Positions 29,033-38,718 of a DNA stretch of 64,000 nucleotides are shown here, piece by piece. Made by a program: the position numbers and the translations under genes. Source of the stretch: Kosakonia pseudosacchari. GTDB lineage: Bacteria > Pseudomonadota > Gammaproteobacteria > Enterobacterales > Enterobacteriaceae. Location: positions 62,001-126,000 of the forward strand of contig NZ_FXWP01000025.1 in NCBI RefSeq assembly GCF_900184035.1, read 5' to 3'. Position 1 is the first letter of the stretch; each line of letters starts with the position of its first letter. The notes below the pieces were generated by a model that worked only from the letters and a program-made list of their open reading frames with translations, searched no databases and had not been told where the DNA came from.

Positions 29033-31222
29033 TCAGAACAGAACGGAATAATTCAGGCCAAAAGTACGACCGCGGCCTTTATAGGTATATAAACCCGCTG
29101 CGCCGTAGGTTGGGCTGTATAAACCCGGTGCGCGTTGTCCCCATGCGGTGGTGTAATCTTCGTCCAGCAGGTTTTCAACGCTAAAACTCAACTTACCGAC
29201 GGGCAAAAGATAACTGCCGAGCAGGTCAACGGTGTTGTACCCGTCAATATGTTTGCCATCGGCGTCAGAAAGATCAAAGGTCTGGGTGCTTTGCAGGCGT
29301 AACGTCCAGTCGCCTGGCGCCCAGTTGACCCACGCGCTCATTTTCGACGGGCTGGCGCTATCCACGGTCAGTTTCTGCCACTTGCCATCGACGCGGGTTT
29401 GCGACTTGATGGCGTTAAAGTTCGCGCCGGTGCTCCATTCGCTGTTGCTAAAGAAGTAATCGACCTGGCCTTCCACACCGTAAATACGACGCTGATCATC
29501 TTCAATATTGATGGTCATGTCGCTTTTGTTGATGTTGATGGTTTTATCCGAAAGCGAATAGTACGCGGCGATCTGCGTACGCAGGCTATCGCCGGTGTAA
29601 CGCCAGCCCAGCTCGTAGGCATTCACTTTAATGCCATCCAGCTTCGAATCATTAACGTTGACGCTGTTCACCAGGCGATAGTGGCCGTTTTCCAGCTTGT
29701 AGGTGCCGGAACCGTAATATTTCGCGAGGTCCGGGATTTCGAAGCCTTGCGAGAAGTTAAACCACAATTGCTGGCGTTCGCTCAGGTGGCCGAGGATGCC
29801 TGCGTTGAACAGCAGATTGTTGTAATCCGTTTTGCCGCCAGGTACGGCGTCCGCCGAGGTCGCTTTGCCGGTGGCGATACCTTGTTGCTGCGCGTAGCCC
29901 ACAAAGTCCTCGACTCTGTTTTCTGTGTACTGATAGCGCACGCCGCCGCTCAGGGTGATGGCCGCAATGTCATAACTGCTTTGCAGGAACGGCGCGAGGT
30001 TCGTGATGCTGTAGCCGGGATAGCGCCCGACGTTGTAAGCGTTATCCAGTTTCATCCCGCCGCTGGCGGCGGCTTTGCTGAGATTGAAAAACTGCTGGTT
30101 GGCATCGAACGTTTCATGTTCGGCGTCCACGCCCCAGGTTAATGTCAGATCTTCCAGCGGTTTGCTGTTAAGGGTCAGTTTGCCGCCGTAGAAATCGGTT
30201 TTTTGCTGCGATGCGCCAATGCTGGTCACCGAGCCGCCGGAAAGCGTCGGGAAGGGGTAATACGTCAGGCTTTCGTCACGGTAATAAATCTGTGCCAGTA
30301 AATCCTGGCCCCAGAAATCGCTGTTGGCGTATTGCAGGTTAATTAAGTGGCGTTCAGTGCCGGGGATACGGTCGGAATCAAGGTTACTTTTGTTGTACGC
30401 GTTGCCGACGCCGCGCACTGCCGAGAAGTTCTCGCCAAGGAAGAGGCCGTGCTTACCGTCAGACTGGCTTTTGTAATACTGCGTAGTGAGCTGCAACTGT
30501 TGATGATCGTCGATATTCAGCGTGCCGGTGCCCATGACATCCAGGCGGTCTGAGTACTGCAAACCGGTTTGCGTGTTATCAATAATCACTTCATTGCCTT
30601 TGCCGTCATACCAGCCGCCATAGCGCTGATAGGCCACAGAAAGACGCCCTGAAGCGTTATCATTACCGCCGCTGACCGCTGCGGCGATGTTCTCGTCGTG
30701 ATCGTTATGGCTGTTAAAACCGCTTTTTGTGCCGGTCTGGAACTCAACCTGGGTTTCCGGCTGGCCTTTTTTGGTGACGATATTGATTAAACCGCCGGTG
30801 CTGCCGCCGCCGTACAGTGATGTCGCGCCGGAAATCACTTCGATGCGCTCAATGTTAAACGGATCGATTGCATCAAGCTGGCGGCTGTCGCTGCGGGACG
30901 AGTTCAGGCGTACCCCGTCGACCATCACCATCATTGAACGGCCGCGCAGATTCATGCCGTAATTGGTACGTCCCTGGCTGCTGACGTCCATGCCGGGAAT
31001 CAACTGCGCCAGCACCTCTTTTAACTCTTTGCCGCCCTGAACCTGCTGCTCAATGTCAGCCTGTTCAATGACCCAGGTGGTTTGCGCCATATCCGTAACG
31101 CTGTGGTTTGCGCGGCTGGCGGCAACCACCAGCGTCTCTTCTTTTTGACCTTCCGCCGAGGCGTTAACGGAAAACATCATCAATAAACAAGGATTTAATG
31201 CCCAAAGATAACGAGATTTCAT
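29033..31222 (-). CDS. iutA: Ferric aerobactin receptor IutA
   Basis: 729 residues. A signal peptide (ending SVNASA) is followed by a TonB box (EETLVV), the plug domain (WVIEQADIEQQVQGGKELKE, SGATSLYGGGSTGGLINIVTKKG) and a 22-strand barrel ending in the terminal aromatic signature (TFGLNYSVLF). Long identical stretches with E. coli IutA make the assignment specific, not just TonB receptor. No aerobactin synthesis genes (iucABCD) are present nearby, so it may serve uptake of foreign siderophore or of one made elsewhere. Two Fur boxes lie upstream. Confidence 0.9.
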   Translation of the reverse strand: MKSRYLWALNPCLLMMFSVNASAEGQKEETLVVAASRANHSVTDMAQTTWVIEQADIEQQVQGGKELKEVLAQLIPGMDVSSQGRTNYGMNLRGRSMMVMVDGVRLNSSRSDSRQLDAIDPFNIERIEVISGATSLYGGGSTGGLINIVTKKGQPETQVEFQTGTKSGFNSHNDHDENIAAAVSGGNDNASGRLSVAYQRYGGWYDGKGNEVIIDNTQTGLQYSDRLDVMGTGTLNIDDHQQLQLTTQYYKSQSDGKHGLFLGENFSAVRGVGNAYNKSNLDSDRIPGTERHLINLQYANSDFWGQDLLAQIYYRDESLTYYPFPTLSGGSVTSIGASQQKTDFYGGKLTLNSKPLEDLTLTWGVDAEHETFDANQQFFNLSKAAASGGMKLDNAYNVGRYPGYSITNLAPFLQSSYDIAAITLSGGVRYQYTENRVEDFVGYAQQQGIATGKATSADAVPGGKTDYNNLLFNAGILGHLSERQQLWFNFSQGFEIPDLAKYYGSGTYKLENGHYRLVNSVNVNDSKLDGIKVNAYELGWRYTGDSLRTQIAAYYSLSDKTININKSDMTINIEDDQRRIYGVEGQVDYFFSNSEWSTGANFNAIKSQTRVDGKWQKLTVDSASPSKMSAWVNWAPGDWTLRLQSTQTFDLSDADGKHIDGYNTVDLLGSYLLPVGKLSFSVENLLDEDYTTAWGQRAPGLYSPTYGAAGLYTYKGRGRTFGLNYSVLF

Positions 31223-31297
31223 TGTTATGGTGATCCTGATTTAACAGAAGTACGGCGGCGCTGATCCTCCCGAGCCGCAAGCAGTATCGCCATTTGT

Positions 31298-31330
31298 TGA
31301 TAGCGATTATCAAGATGATATGAATTATCG
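31298..31330 (-). promoter_or_regulatory. Two adjacent Fur boxes upstream of iutA
   Basis: TGATAGCGATTATCA (31298-31312) has two mismatches to the 7-1-7 Fur consensus, and TGATATGAATTATCG (31316-31330) lies three bases further. They are about 75-110 bases upstream of the iutA start, the expected operator position. The rest of 31223-31534 shows no gene. Confidence 0.75.
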
Positions 31331-31534
31331 TTACCAAGTAAACGCTTTATGTAAAAAAATGTTGGATTAACCCGGTGATTTCCATGAAGTTTTTAAGGTT
31401 TTTGCGCGAGTGACTGAACTGGCAAAGGGCGGGGAGTGCACCGGGTTCGATAATAATACCGCCCGGTATAATAAGGTTACTGGTATTTATTGCTTGAAGT
31501 TTGAACGGTAAATGAAAAGGTATTTTAGCGGGGT

Positions 31535-31762
31535 TTAGCGCTTCGTTTTGTTATGTTTTTCTTTAAAGTCCGCAATCGCCTGATTGATGTTATCGGTTGC
31601 GATGGCATCCACTTTTTCGTCTTCGAAAAAGATTTCATAATGGCCAGAAACATATTTAAAGGTAAATATCTTACCCTGATAACGCACGCGCTTTTCTTTT
31701 ACAGACAATCCCCTGCTGCGCATAGCCACTTTTGCCATCGTATCTATCTTTTTATTTTTCAT
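31535..31762 (-). CDS. Uncharacterised small basic protein
   Basis: 75 residues from ATG 31762; an in-frame GTG at 31816 would add 18. No strong ribosome-binding site at either. Rich in Lys, with a strand-like core (KRVRYQGKIFTFKYVSGHYEIFFEDEKVDAI) and a helical end. No cysteine, no signal. Not recognised. It sits between iutA and sfuABC but shares no sign of iron function. Confidence 0.5.
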   Translation of the reverse strand: MKNKKIDTMAKVAMRSRGLSVKEKRVRYQGKIFTFKYVSGHYEIFFEDEKVDAIATDNINQAIADFKEKHNKTKR

Positions 31763-32006
31763 GATTATTTGTCTTACCTGTGCAGGTTGTTTTGCGATGT
31801 TTGGTATTAAACCCACTCAATCTGATGTTAATTTGTTATTCACGGAAAAGATAGCCACGGTTGTCTGATTCGCTGGATTGATAATATATGAAACATTTAA
31901 CCTCATGTTAAGGTTGTCTTAATCTTTAACGTATCCTGCAATTGCGGGATGGTGGATTAATTCATTTTTTAATTTTTGATGATATTTAATTTCAAACTCG
32001 ATCGTG

Positions 32007-32021
32007 TGATAATAATTTTGA
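32007..32021 (+). promoter_or_regulatory. Fur box upstream of sfuA
   Basis: TGATAATAATTTTGA matches the 7-1-7 Fur pattern with two mismatches and lies 83 bases before the sfuA start. It is in the 341-base divergent gap 31763-32103, where I see no gene. Confidence 0.7.
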
Positions 32022-32103
32022 TTCTCATTTCATTTCCACTACGATTAAAATCCAGCCCGGCTCGTATGTGCTGACGATTACACATAATTTAAAAGGAATG
32101 ATG

Positions 32104-33120
32104 ATGAAGAACCGCTTTTTGCCGCTCTGTTCACTTGCACTGGTCATCTCTTCAGTTTTTGCTGCTCCCGCGGCGTTCGCCGCCGGCAACGACGACGGTA
32201 TCGTGGTCTATAACGCGCAGCACGAAAATCTGACAAAATCCTGGGTCGACGAATTCACCAAAGAAACCGGCATCAACGTCACGCTGCGTAACGGCGGCGA
32301 CACGGAGCTGGGTAACCAGCTGGTGCAGGAAGGCAACGTTTCGCCAGCGGATGTGTTTCTGACGGAAAACTCCCCGGCGATGACGCTGGTCGACAACGCC
32401 GGGCTTTTTGCGCCGCTCAATGCGGATACGCTGAAACAAGTTCCGGCTCAGTTCCGCCCGGCGCATGGTCGCTGGATTGGCATTGCCGCGCGCAGCACCG
32501 TTTTTGTCTATAACCCGGCGAAACTCTCCGCTTCGCAGTTACCTGCATCGATCATGGATTTAGCCAAACCGGAATGGAAAGGTCGCTGGGCGGCATCGCC
32601 TTCAGGCGCGGACTTCCAGGCAATTGTCAGCGCGATGCTGACCCTGAAAGGCGAAAAAGCCACGCTGGACTGGCTGAAAGCGATGAAAACCAACTTTGTG
32701 CCTTACAAAGGCAACAGCACGGTGATGAAAGCGGTCAATGCCGGGCAAATCGACGGCGGCGTGATTTATCACTACTACTACTTTGTCGATCAGGCGAAAA
32801 CCGGCGAGAACAGCAAAAATACCCAGCTTCACTACTTTAAACATCAGGATCCGGGTGCGTTTGTCAGCATCTCTGGCGGCGGCGTTTTAGCCTCCAGCAA
32901 ACATCAGAAACAGGCGCAGGCGTTTATCAAGTGGATAACCGGCAAGCAGGGCCAGGAGATGCTGCGCACCAACACCGCGTTTGAATACGCAGTAGGGGAA
33001 GGTGCGGCTTCTAACGAAAAACTGGTTCCGCTGGCGCAATTAGACGCACCGAAAGTGGAACCCTCCGCGCTTAACAGCAAAAAAGTCAGCGAGTTAATGA
33101 CCGAAGCCGGTCTTTTGTAA
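32104..33120 (+). CDS. sfuA: Ferric iron ABC transporter, periplasmic binding protein
   Basis: 338 residues from ATG 32104, the third of three consecutive ATG codons and the one six bases after AGGA. Signal peptide to about residue 27 (ending AAFAA). Very close to Serratia SfuA, also 338 residues (IVVYNAQHENLTKSWVDEF, NGGDTELGNQLVQEG, GNSTVMKAVNAGQI). Tyrosines typical of iron binding are in GGVIYHYYYF. Binds Fe(III) in the periplasm without siderophore. First gene of sfuABC. Confidence 0.92.
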   Translation: MKNRFLPLCSLALVISSVFAAPAAFAAGNDDGIVVYNAQHENLTKSWVDEFTKETGINVTLRNGGDTELGNQLVQEGNVSPADVFLTENSPAMTLVDNAGLFAPLNADTLKQVPAQFRPAHGRWIGIAARSTVFVYNPAKLSASQLPASIMDLAKPEWKGRWAASPSGADFQAIVSAMLTLKGEKATLDWLKAMKTNFVPYKGNSTVMKAVNAGQIDGGVIYHYYYFVDQAKTGENSKNTQLHYFKHQDPGAFVSISGGGVLASSKHQKQAQAFIKWITGKQGQEMLRTNTAFEYAVGEGAASNEKLVPLAQLDAPKVEPSALNSKKVSELMTEAGLL

Positions 33121-33141
33121 TCACGCAGGAATGAGTGCCTG

Positions 33142-34716
33142 ATGTCCAGTTTGAGTCTCCCGGCGGCAAGCAATGCGGCCAGCCACGCCGCCCGGCACCG
33201 TCCTTCGCGGCTGCTGGTGGTATTTGCCCTTTTTGTCGCGGCACTAGCCTTACTGCCTGTTGGTTTTGTCATCGGTGTCGGTATTGATACCGGTTGGGCG
33301 ACGGTACAGGCGCTCATTTTTCGCCCGCGTGTGGGCGAGTTGCTCGTCAACACCTTCTGGCTCATTGCACTTGCTGTACCCGCCAGCGTCGCGCTTGGTA
33401 CGTCGCTGGCGTGGCTCACTGAAAGGACGTCGCTGCCTGGGCGGCGCATATGGGCAGTGCTGGCGGTTGCGCCGCTGGCGATCCCGGCGTTTGTGCAAAG
33501 TTATGCCTGGGTTAGCGTTTTGCCCGCGTTTCACGGGCTACCCGCGGCGGTGTTTATCGCCGTGCTGGCCTATTTTCCGTTTATTTATATGCCGGTCGCG
33601 GCGGTATTGCGCCGCCTCGATCCCAGCCTTGAGGATGTGGCGGCATCACTTGGCACCCCGCCGTGGCGCATCTTCTTTCGCGTGATCTTACCCCAGCTTC
33701 GGCTGGCGCTTTGTGGCGGTGCGTTATTGGTGGCGCTGCACTTGCTGGCGGAATATGGCCTGTTTGTGATGATCCGCTTCGATACCTTCACCACCGCGAT
33801 TTACGATCAGTTTCAGTCAACGTTCAGCGGCCCGGCCGCCAATATGCTCGCCGGTGTGCTGGCGCTTTGCTGCCTGGCGTTGCTGCTGCTGGAGACAGCG
33901 GCGCGCGGAAAAGCGCGCTATGCGCGGGTGGGCTCAGGTTCAGCGCGCAAGCAACAGCGCCGCACGCTTGGGCGCTGGGGAAGCGGGTTAGGGCTATTGC
34001 TGGCGGTGTGCACAGTGGTGCTGTCATTCGGTACGCCGATTGCCGTGCTTGGCCGCTGGCTGTGGCTTGGCGGATTCGATAACTGGCATAGCGCCGATCT
34101 CTGGCTTTCACTGCGCCAGACCCTTTTTCTGGCCGTTTGCGGGGCGCTGATCACCACCGCGTTCGCCATTCCGACGGCGTGGCTCTCGGTGCGCCATCCG
34201 CGCCGCGTATTTCGCCTGCTTGAAGGCTGTAATTACATCACCAGCGCCTTACCCGGCATTGTGGTGGCGCTGGCGCTGGTCACTGTGACCATTCATTACG
34301 CGCGCCCAATTTACCAGACTGAAGTGACGCTGTTTCTCGCCTGGTTGCTGATGTTTATGCCCAGAGCGTTGATCAACTTACGCGCCGGGATTGCGCAAGC
34401 GCCGGTAGAGCTTGAACAGGTGGCGCAAAGCCTTGGCACCTCGCCTGGCAGAGCGCTGGTGAGCGTTACACTACGGCTGGCAGCGCCGGGAGCCTCTACT
34501 GCTGCGGCATTAGTTTTTCTGGGTGTGAGTACAGAACTAACCGCCACGCTGCTGCTTTCCCCGCTTGGCACCCGCACGCTGGCGACAGGGTTCTGGGCGC
34601 TGACCAGCGAGATCGACTACGTGGCGGCGGCACCCTATGCCTTGCTGATGATTTTGATCTCCTTGCCGTTGACCGGCCTGCTGTATAAGCAATCACAAAA
34701 ACTTTCGGGTCTTTAA
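33142..34716 (+). CDS. sfuB: Ferric iron ABC transporter, permease
   Basis: 524 residues, the duplicated FbpB/SfuB permease type: about twelve membrane segments in two halves, each with an EAA-like loop ([21 protein letters not shown] and [20 protein letters not shown]). It forms the channel of the iron importer in the inner membrane. Starts 21 bases after sfuA; sfuC follows after one base. Confidence 0.93.
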   Translation: MSSLSLPAASNAASHAARHRPSRLLVVFALFVAALALLPVGFVIGVGIDTGWATVQALIFRPRVGELLVNTFWLIALAVPASVALGTSLAWLTERTSLPGRRIWAVLAVAPLAIPAFVQSYAWVSVLPAFHGLPAAVFIAVLAYFPFIYMPVAAVLRRLDPSLEDVAASLGTPPWRIFFRVILPQLRLALCGGALLVALHLLAEYGLFVMIRFDTFTTAIYDQFQSTFSGPAANMLAGVLALCCLALLLLETAARGKARYARVGSGSARKQQRRTLGRWGSGLGLLLAVCTVVLSFGTPIAVLGRWLWLGGFDNWHSADLWLSLRQTLFLAVCGALITTAFAIPTAWLSVRHPRRVFRLLEGCNYITSALPGIVVALALVTVTIHYARPIYQTEVTLFLAWLLMFMPRALINLRAGIAQAPVELEQVAQSLGTSPGRALVSVTLRLAAPGASTAAALVFLGVSTELTATLLLSPLGTRTLATGFWALTSEIDYVAAAPYALLMILISLPLTGLLYKQSQKLSGL

Positions 34717-34717
34717 G

Positions 34718-35752
34718 ATGTTAGAACTGGCAACCATTTCGAAAAGCTTTGCCGCCGCGCGCGTGCTGGATGATGTGAATCTGGTGATCCCTGCGGGTAG
34801 CCGCACGGCGATTGTCGGCCCATCCGGGTCAGGGAAAACCACGTTGCTGCGTTTGATCGCCGGGTTTGAAGTGCCGGACAGTGGACGCATCGTGTTGCAG
34901 GGAAAAACCTTGTTTGGCGACGGCCAGTTTATCCCGGCCCACCAGCGCAACATTGGCTTTGTGCCGCAAGAGGGCGCGCTGTTTCCGCACCTTAGGGTGG
35001 GAGAAAACATTGCCTGGGGGCTTAAAGGCTCGCGTCACGAGAAGCAACGCCGTGTCGATGAGTTAATGGCGATGGTGTCGCTGGACAGTAAACTGGCGGC
35101 GCGCTGGCCGCATGAGATCTCCGGTGGTCAGCAGCAGCGTGTGGCGCTGGCCAGAGCGCTAGCGCAGAAACCGGCGCTAATGTTGCTTGACGAACCGTTT
35201 TCAGCACTGGACACCGGCTTGCGCGCCGCCACGCGTAAGGCCACGGCGGATTTGCTGAGCGAGGCGGGCGTTGCCTCAATTCTGGTTACGCACGATCAGA
35301 AAGAAGCGCTCTCTTTCGCCAGCCAGATTGTGGTGATCCGCCACGGCCGCTTTGCGCAGGTGGGATCGCCGTTCGCGGTTTATTCGCAACCGGTTGATGA
35401 GGAGACGGCGCTGTTTTTGGGCGATGCGCTGATTTTATCTGCCGATGTGGCGCAAGGGCGTGCGCACTGCCTGCTTGGCGATGTGGCGGTAGATACCCCG
35501 GCGCTTTCTGGCACGCATCGCATTATGTTGCGTCCGGAACAGGTGAGTGTGGTGCCGTGCGATGAGCATCAAACCTGCCCGCAGGCACAAATTATCGATA
35601 TGGATTTTGCTGGCTATCTTTCGTCGTTGACGCTGCGGTTTTCGCAAAGCGGCGAACGCCTGACATTACAAGCCATCACCCGCCCGGACTGGCGACCCGG
35701 CATGAACGTGAATCTGCAGGTTAACGGTAGCGCCCGCGTATTCCCCCGCTGA
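34718..35752 (+). CDS. sfuC: Ferric iron ABC transporter, ATPase
   Basis: 344 residues. Walker A GPSGSGKTT, signature SGGQQQRVALARAL, Walker B LMLLDEPFSALD and switch His (VTHDQKEAL) are all present, followed by a TOBE-like C-terminal regulatory part. Energises SfuB. Last gene of the iron operon, with a hairpin after it. Confidence 0.93.
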   Translation: MLELATISKSFAAARVLDDVNLVIPAGSRTAIVGPSGSGKTTLLRLIAGFEVPDSGRIVLQGKTLFGDGQFIPAHQRNIGFVPQEGALFPHLRVGENIAWGLKGSRHEKQRRVDELMAMVSLDSKLAARWPHEISGGQQQRVALARALAQKPALMLLDEPFSALDTGLRAATRKATADLLSEAGVASILVTHDQKEALSFASQIVVIRHGRFAQVGSPFAVYSQPVDEETALFLGDALILSADVAQGRAHCLLGDVAVDTPALSGTHRIMLRPEQVSVVPCDEHQTCPQAQIIDMDFAGYLSSLTLRFSQSGERLTLQAITRPDWRPGMNVNLQVNGSARVFPR

Positions 35753-35757
35753 ATATA

Positions 35758-35779
35758 CAGCCCGGTTAACGGCGGGCTG
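35758..35779 (+). terminator. Possible terminator after sfuC
   Basis: CAGCCCG/CGGGCTG stem with an 8-base loop begins six bases past the stop; only ATTTAT follows, so termination is uncertain. Confidence 0.5.
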
Positions 35780-35813
35780 ATTTATCAATTGTCATATTCT
35801 TGAATCCGATCTC

Positions 35814-35827
35814 AAAACAATGTTTTT
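35814..35827 (+). promoter_or_regulatory. Candidate KdgR-like operator before paeY
   Basis: AAAACA-A-TGTTTT is a perfect 6-bp inverted repeat around one base, resembling the AAAC...GTTT core of KdgR boxes that control pectinase genes in soft-rot bacteria. It lies about 165 bases upstream of paeY. Short AT-rich palindromes are common, so this is only suggestive. Confidence 0.35.
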
Positions 35828-35991
35828 ATATGTGTAAAACTTAGTTCCGTTTTGTATCAGAATAAAAATAAAAGCCTTTATTGATCCGTAATGCCTGCTG
35901 GCATTCACGCTTGGCCACATTTTCCAGAAACAGAAACGCGCGATTACACCGGTGCAGCCTGCCGGGAGAACCTGTTTCAGGAGAATGACCT

Positions 35992-37575
35992 ATGCAATAC
36001 CCTCTGGGACTTAGCGTGTTGTTTTGTTGCCTGCCAGTGATGGCGAATGCGGCAACGATACTGGAAGGCGCGGTTTTTGCCGATGCGCCGCTGGCGGGGG
36101 CATTGGTAACGGTGACCGACAGTTCAGGCAAGCGCCTTACCACCAAAACGCGTAGCGATGGACGCTATTCGCTGGCGGTTGATGCGCTCACTCCACCGTT
36201 AACCCTTTCCACTTTCCAGAGCACGGGAACCGCGCAGTCCTGTTTGCGAAGCGATGAGCCGCGTGCGCGTTGCATGGCCTCTCTGCTCATTACGCTGCAA
36301 AAAGAGCGCCGCAATACCGCTAACATCACCCCTTTTACCGACAGGCTGGTCTCCGAAGTGGCCGGTCAGTTGGGCTATATCGGCCCACAGCAGTGGGTTG
36401 AACGGGGGGATAACCGCAAGCTGAATGCCGGTTTGTTGGCCGGGCCGCTGGCTAACTTCCGTCATGGCATGGCCGACGCGTTGCGTTTATCTGGTCTGAA
36501 TGCGAAAACCGTCGATCCGGTACAGACGCCCATTCGCACCGGCAACGGTATGGCGCGGATTTTGTCGGTGGTTAACCACAACCGCAATTATGACAACAAC
36601 AGCGGCGAGGCAGGCGGGACAGTGCTGACCGACAGCGCCTTTCGCCCGATTGTCGGTTTGCAGAACAGCGGGCCGTGGGAACCGTTAGATTTGCCGCGTG
36701 CGCTGCGCGATCGGCAGGCGATCAGCAGTGCGAAAACGCGCATTTTGCTGGTCAGCGATTCCACTGCCGCCACCTATGAAGTCGCCCGTTTACCGCGCAT
36801 GGGGTGGGGACAAGTTTTCCAGCAGGCTTTTCGCGCCGATAGCGGCGTGGTGGTGCTTAACGGCGCGCGTTCCGGGCGCTCCAGCCGGGATTTCTACAAC
36901 GAAGGCTGGTACCAGCAAATGGCGCGTGATTTACGTCCAGGCGACTATGTTTTTATCGCTCATGGTCATAACGATCAAAACTGCGATGGCGATAAAGCGG
37001 TGCGCGGCACGGCGGATGTGAAAAACCTCTGCACCTATCCTAATGATGCCAGCGGCAATCCACAGTTTCCGCCGGGCGAGCCGCTGTTATCGTTCCAGCA
37101 CTCGCTGGAGCGCTATATCACGCTGGCGCGCGCGGCGGGCGCAACGCCGGTGCTGTTGACACCGACCACGCGGGTAAAAAACCGCACGGGGAAAACGGCG
37201 TTTCAGCAGGGCGCCGACGATGTGGTCGTCAGTAGTCATTACACGGTGAAAAAGCCGGGTTACCGCTTTGCCGGGAACTACATTGACACCATCAAACAGA
37301 CCGCCCACCGCAACCATGTGCCGCTTATCGATCTGGAAAAAGCGACTATCGATTTCGCCAATGCGCACGCCAGCGACTGGATGGATTACTGGCTGGCCGT
37401 GGATGCCAGTGACCCGCGCTACCCCTGGTATAAAACGCAAACTTCCGGGATTCGCAGCAATCCTGATACCACCCATTTCCAGCAACAAGGTGCAGAAGCT
37501 GTCGCATCGATGGTGGCTGATCTCATCCGTACCACACCTGAATTGACCTCGCTTGCCGACACATTAAAACCCTAA
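35992..37575 (+). CDS. paeY: Pectin/rhamnogalacturonan acetylesterase, PaeY-like
   Basis: 527 residues. Signal peptide ending VMANA. An N-terminal region (about 20-75, ILEGAVFADAPLAGALVTVTD) looks like a carboxypeptidase-regulatory beta-sandwich. The catalytic SGNH hydrolase domain follows: Ser257 (VSDST), HGHND at 324-328, and Asp492-x-x-His495 (PDTTH). It removes acetyl groups from pectin so that methylesterase and lyases can act. Size and the directly following pemA match the Dickeya paeY-pemA pair. AGGAG lies nine bases before the ATG. Confidence 0.82.
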   Translation: MQYPLGLSVLFCCLPVMANAATILEGAVFADAPLAGALVTVTDSSGKRLTTKTRSDGRYSLAVDALTPPLTLSTFQSTGTAQSCLRSDEPRARCMASLLITLQKERRNTANITPFTDRLVSEVAGQLGYIGPQQWVERGDNRKLNAGLLAGPLANFRHGMADALRLSGLNAKTVDPVQTPIRTGNGMARILSVVNHNRNYDNNSGEAGGTVLTDSAFRPIVGLQNSGPWEPLDLPRALRDRQAISSAKTRILLVSDSTAATYEVARLPRMGWGQVFQQAFRADSGVVVLNGARSGRSSRDFYNEGWYQQMARDLRPGDYVFIAHGHNDQNCDGDKAVRGTADVKNLCTYPNDASGNPQFPPGEPLLSFQHSLERYITLARAAGATPVLLTPTTRVKNRTGKTAFQQGADDVVVSSHYTVKKPGYRFAGNYIDTIKQTAHRNHVPLIDLEKATIDFANAHASDWMDYWLAVDASDPRYPWYKTQTSGIRSNPDTTHFQQQGAEAVASMVADLIRTTPELTSLADTLKP

Positions 37576-37585
37576 GGAGAGACCG

Positions 37586-38680
37586 ATGAAAACACTGCAC
37601 TGTTCACTGCACTATTCCGCATCCGCACTGTTGCTGGCCTGTATCAGCGTTTCCGCTCAGGCGAGCGAGTGGAACGCCGTTGTCTCCACCGCGCCGCAAG
37701 CCGGTGAGTTCGCCACCATCAGCCAGGCGCTGGCCGCCGCGCCAGACAGCGGTACGCCGTGGCGGATCCTGGTCAAAGAGGGGCGCTGGAACGAACGGCT
37801 GGTGATTGAAAAACCGGTCACGCTGGTGGGGCAATCCAGAGAGCAAACGCAGATTGAAGCGAATACGCCCGCCGGTGCATTAGGCAGTGACGGGCAGAAG
37901 CTTGGCACCGGGCGCACCAGCACGGTGGAAGTGCGCGCATCGGGCGTGACCATTGAGAACCTGACTATTCGCAATAGTTTTGACTTTCCGGCTAATGCCG
38001 CGCTGGCGGATGGTGATGCGAAGAAACTGAAAGACACGCAAGCGGTGGCGCTGATGGTCTCGGAAAACGTTGATAAAGCGCGTTTCCGCCATGTCCGGCT
38101 TGAAGGTTACCAGGACACGTTTTACAGCAAGAGCGGGAGCCGCAGCTATTTCACCGACTGTGAAGTGAGTGGGCACGTTGATTTTATCTTTGGCCCCGGC
38201 ATTGCGGTGTTTGACCGCTGCAAGATTATCGCCCGTAACCGCAATGATATCGCCCCGCCGTATGGCTACATCACCGCGCCGGCGACGCAGGCGGATGAGA
38301 AGTTTGGCCTGTTGATCATCAACAGCAAGCTCAGTAAGGAAGCGGGCGTGCCGGCGAAAAGTTTCGCGCTGGGTCGCCCGTGGCACCCGACAACACAGTT
38401 CAGCGACGGGCGTTATGCCGATCCGAACGCCATTGGTCTGGCGGCATTTATCAACTGCGAAATCGACGACCATATTTACGGCTGGGATAAAATGTCCGGC
38501 AAAGATAAAGCCGGGGAGAAAATCTGGTTTTATCCGGAAGACAGCCGTTTTTATGAGTTTGATAACCGTGGTCCGGGCGCAGGGCAAGGCGGTGCGAAAT
38601 ATCAATTAAGCAAGGCGGATGCCGCGCAATATAATCTGGCGGCGATTTTCAGCGGCTGGGATAAAGCGGTGCTCGAGTAA
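37586..38680 (+). CDS. pemA: Pectin methylesterase
   Basis: 364 residues, about the length of Dickeya PemA. Signal peptide ending VSAQA. Right-handed beta-helix family CE8 with the catalytic set Gln152 (DTQAVAL), Gln176-Asp177 (GYQDTFY), Asp199 (GHVDFIFG) and Arg264 (GRPWHPTT). The C-terminal HIYGWDKMSGKDK matches the enterobacterial enzymes. It de-esterifies pectin outside the cell. Starts 10 bases after paeY with AAGGAG, so the two form one operon. No pectate lyase gene is adjacent. Confidence 0.92.
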   Translation: MKTLHCSLHYSASALLLACISVSAQASEWNAVVSTAPQAGEFATISQALAAAPDSGTPWRILVKEGRWNERLVIEKPVTLVGQSREQTQIEANTPAGALGSDGQKLGTGRTSTVEVRASGVTIENLTIRNSFDFPANAALADGDAKKLKDTQAVALMVSENVDKARFRHVRLEGYQDTFYSKSGSRSYFTDCEVSGHVDFIFGPGIAVFDRCKIIARNRNDIAPPYGYITAPATQADEKFGLLIINSKLSKEAGVPAKSFALGRPWHPTTQFSDGRYADPNAIGLAAFINCEIDDHIYGWDKMSGKDKAGEKIWFYPEDSRFYEFDNRGPGAGQGGAKYQLSKADAAQYNLAAIFSGWDKAVLE

Positions 38681-38686
38681 GGGATG

Positions 38687-38708
38687 TTGCCCCCGTGAGC
38701 GGGGGCAA
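38687..38708. terminator. Hairpin between convergent pemA and flavin reductase gene
   Basis: TTGCCCCCG/CGGGGGCAA, a perfect 9-bp stem with TGAG loop, seven bases after the pemA stop. No T run on either side. Confidence 0.6.
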
Positions 38709-38718
38709 TTGATGAGAG

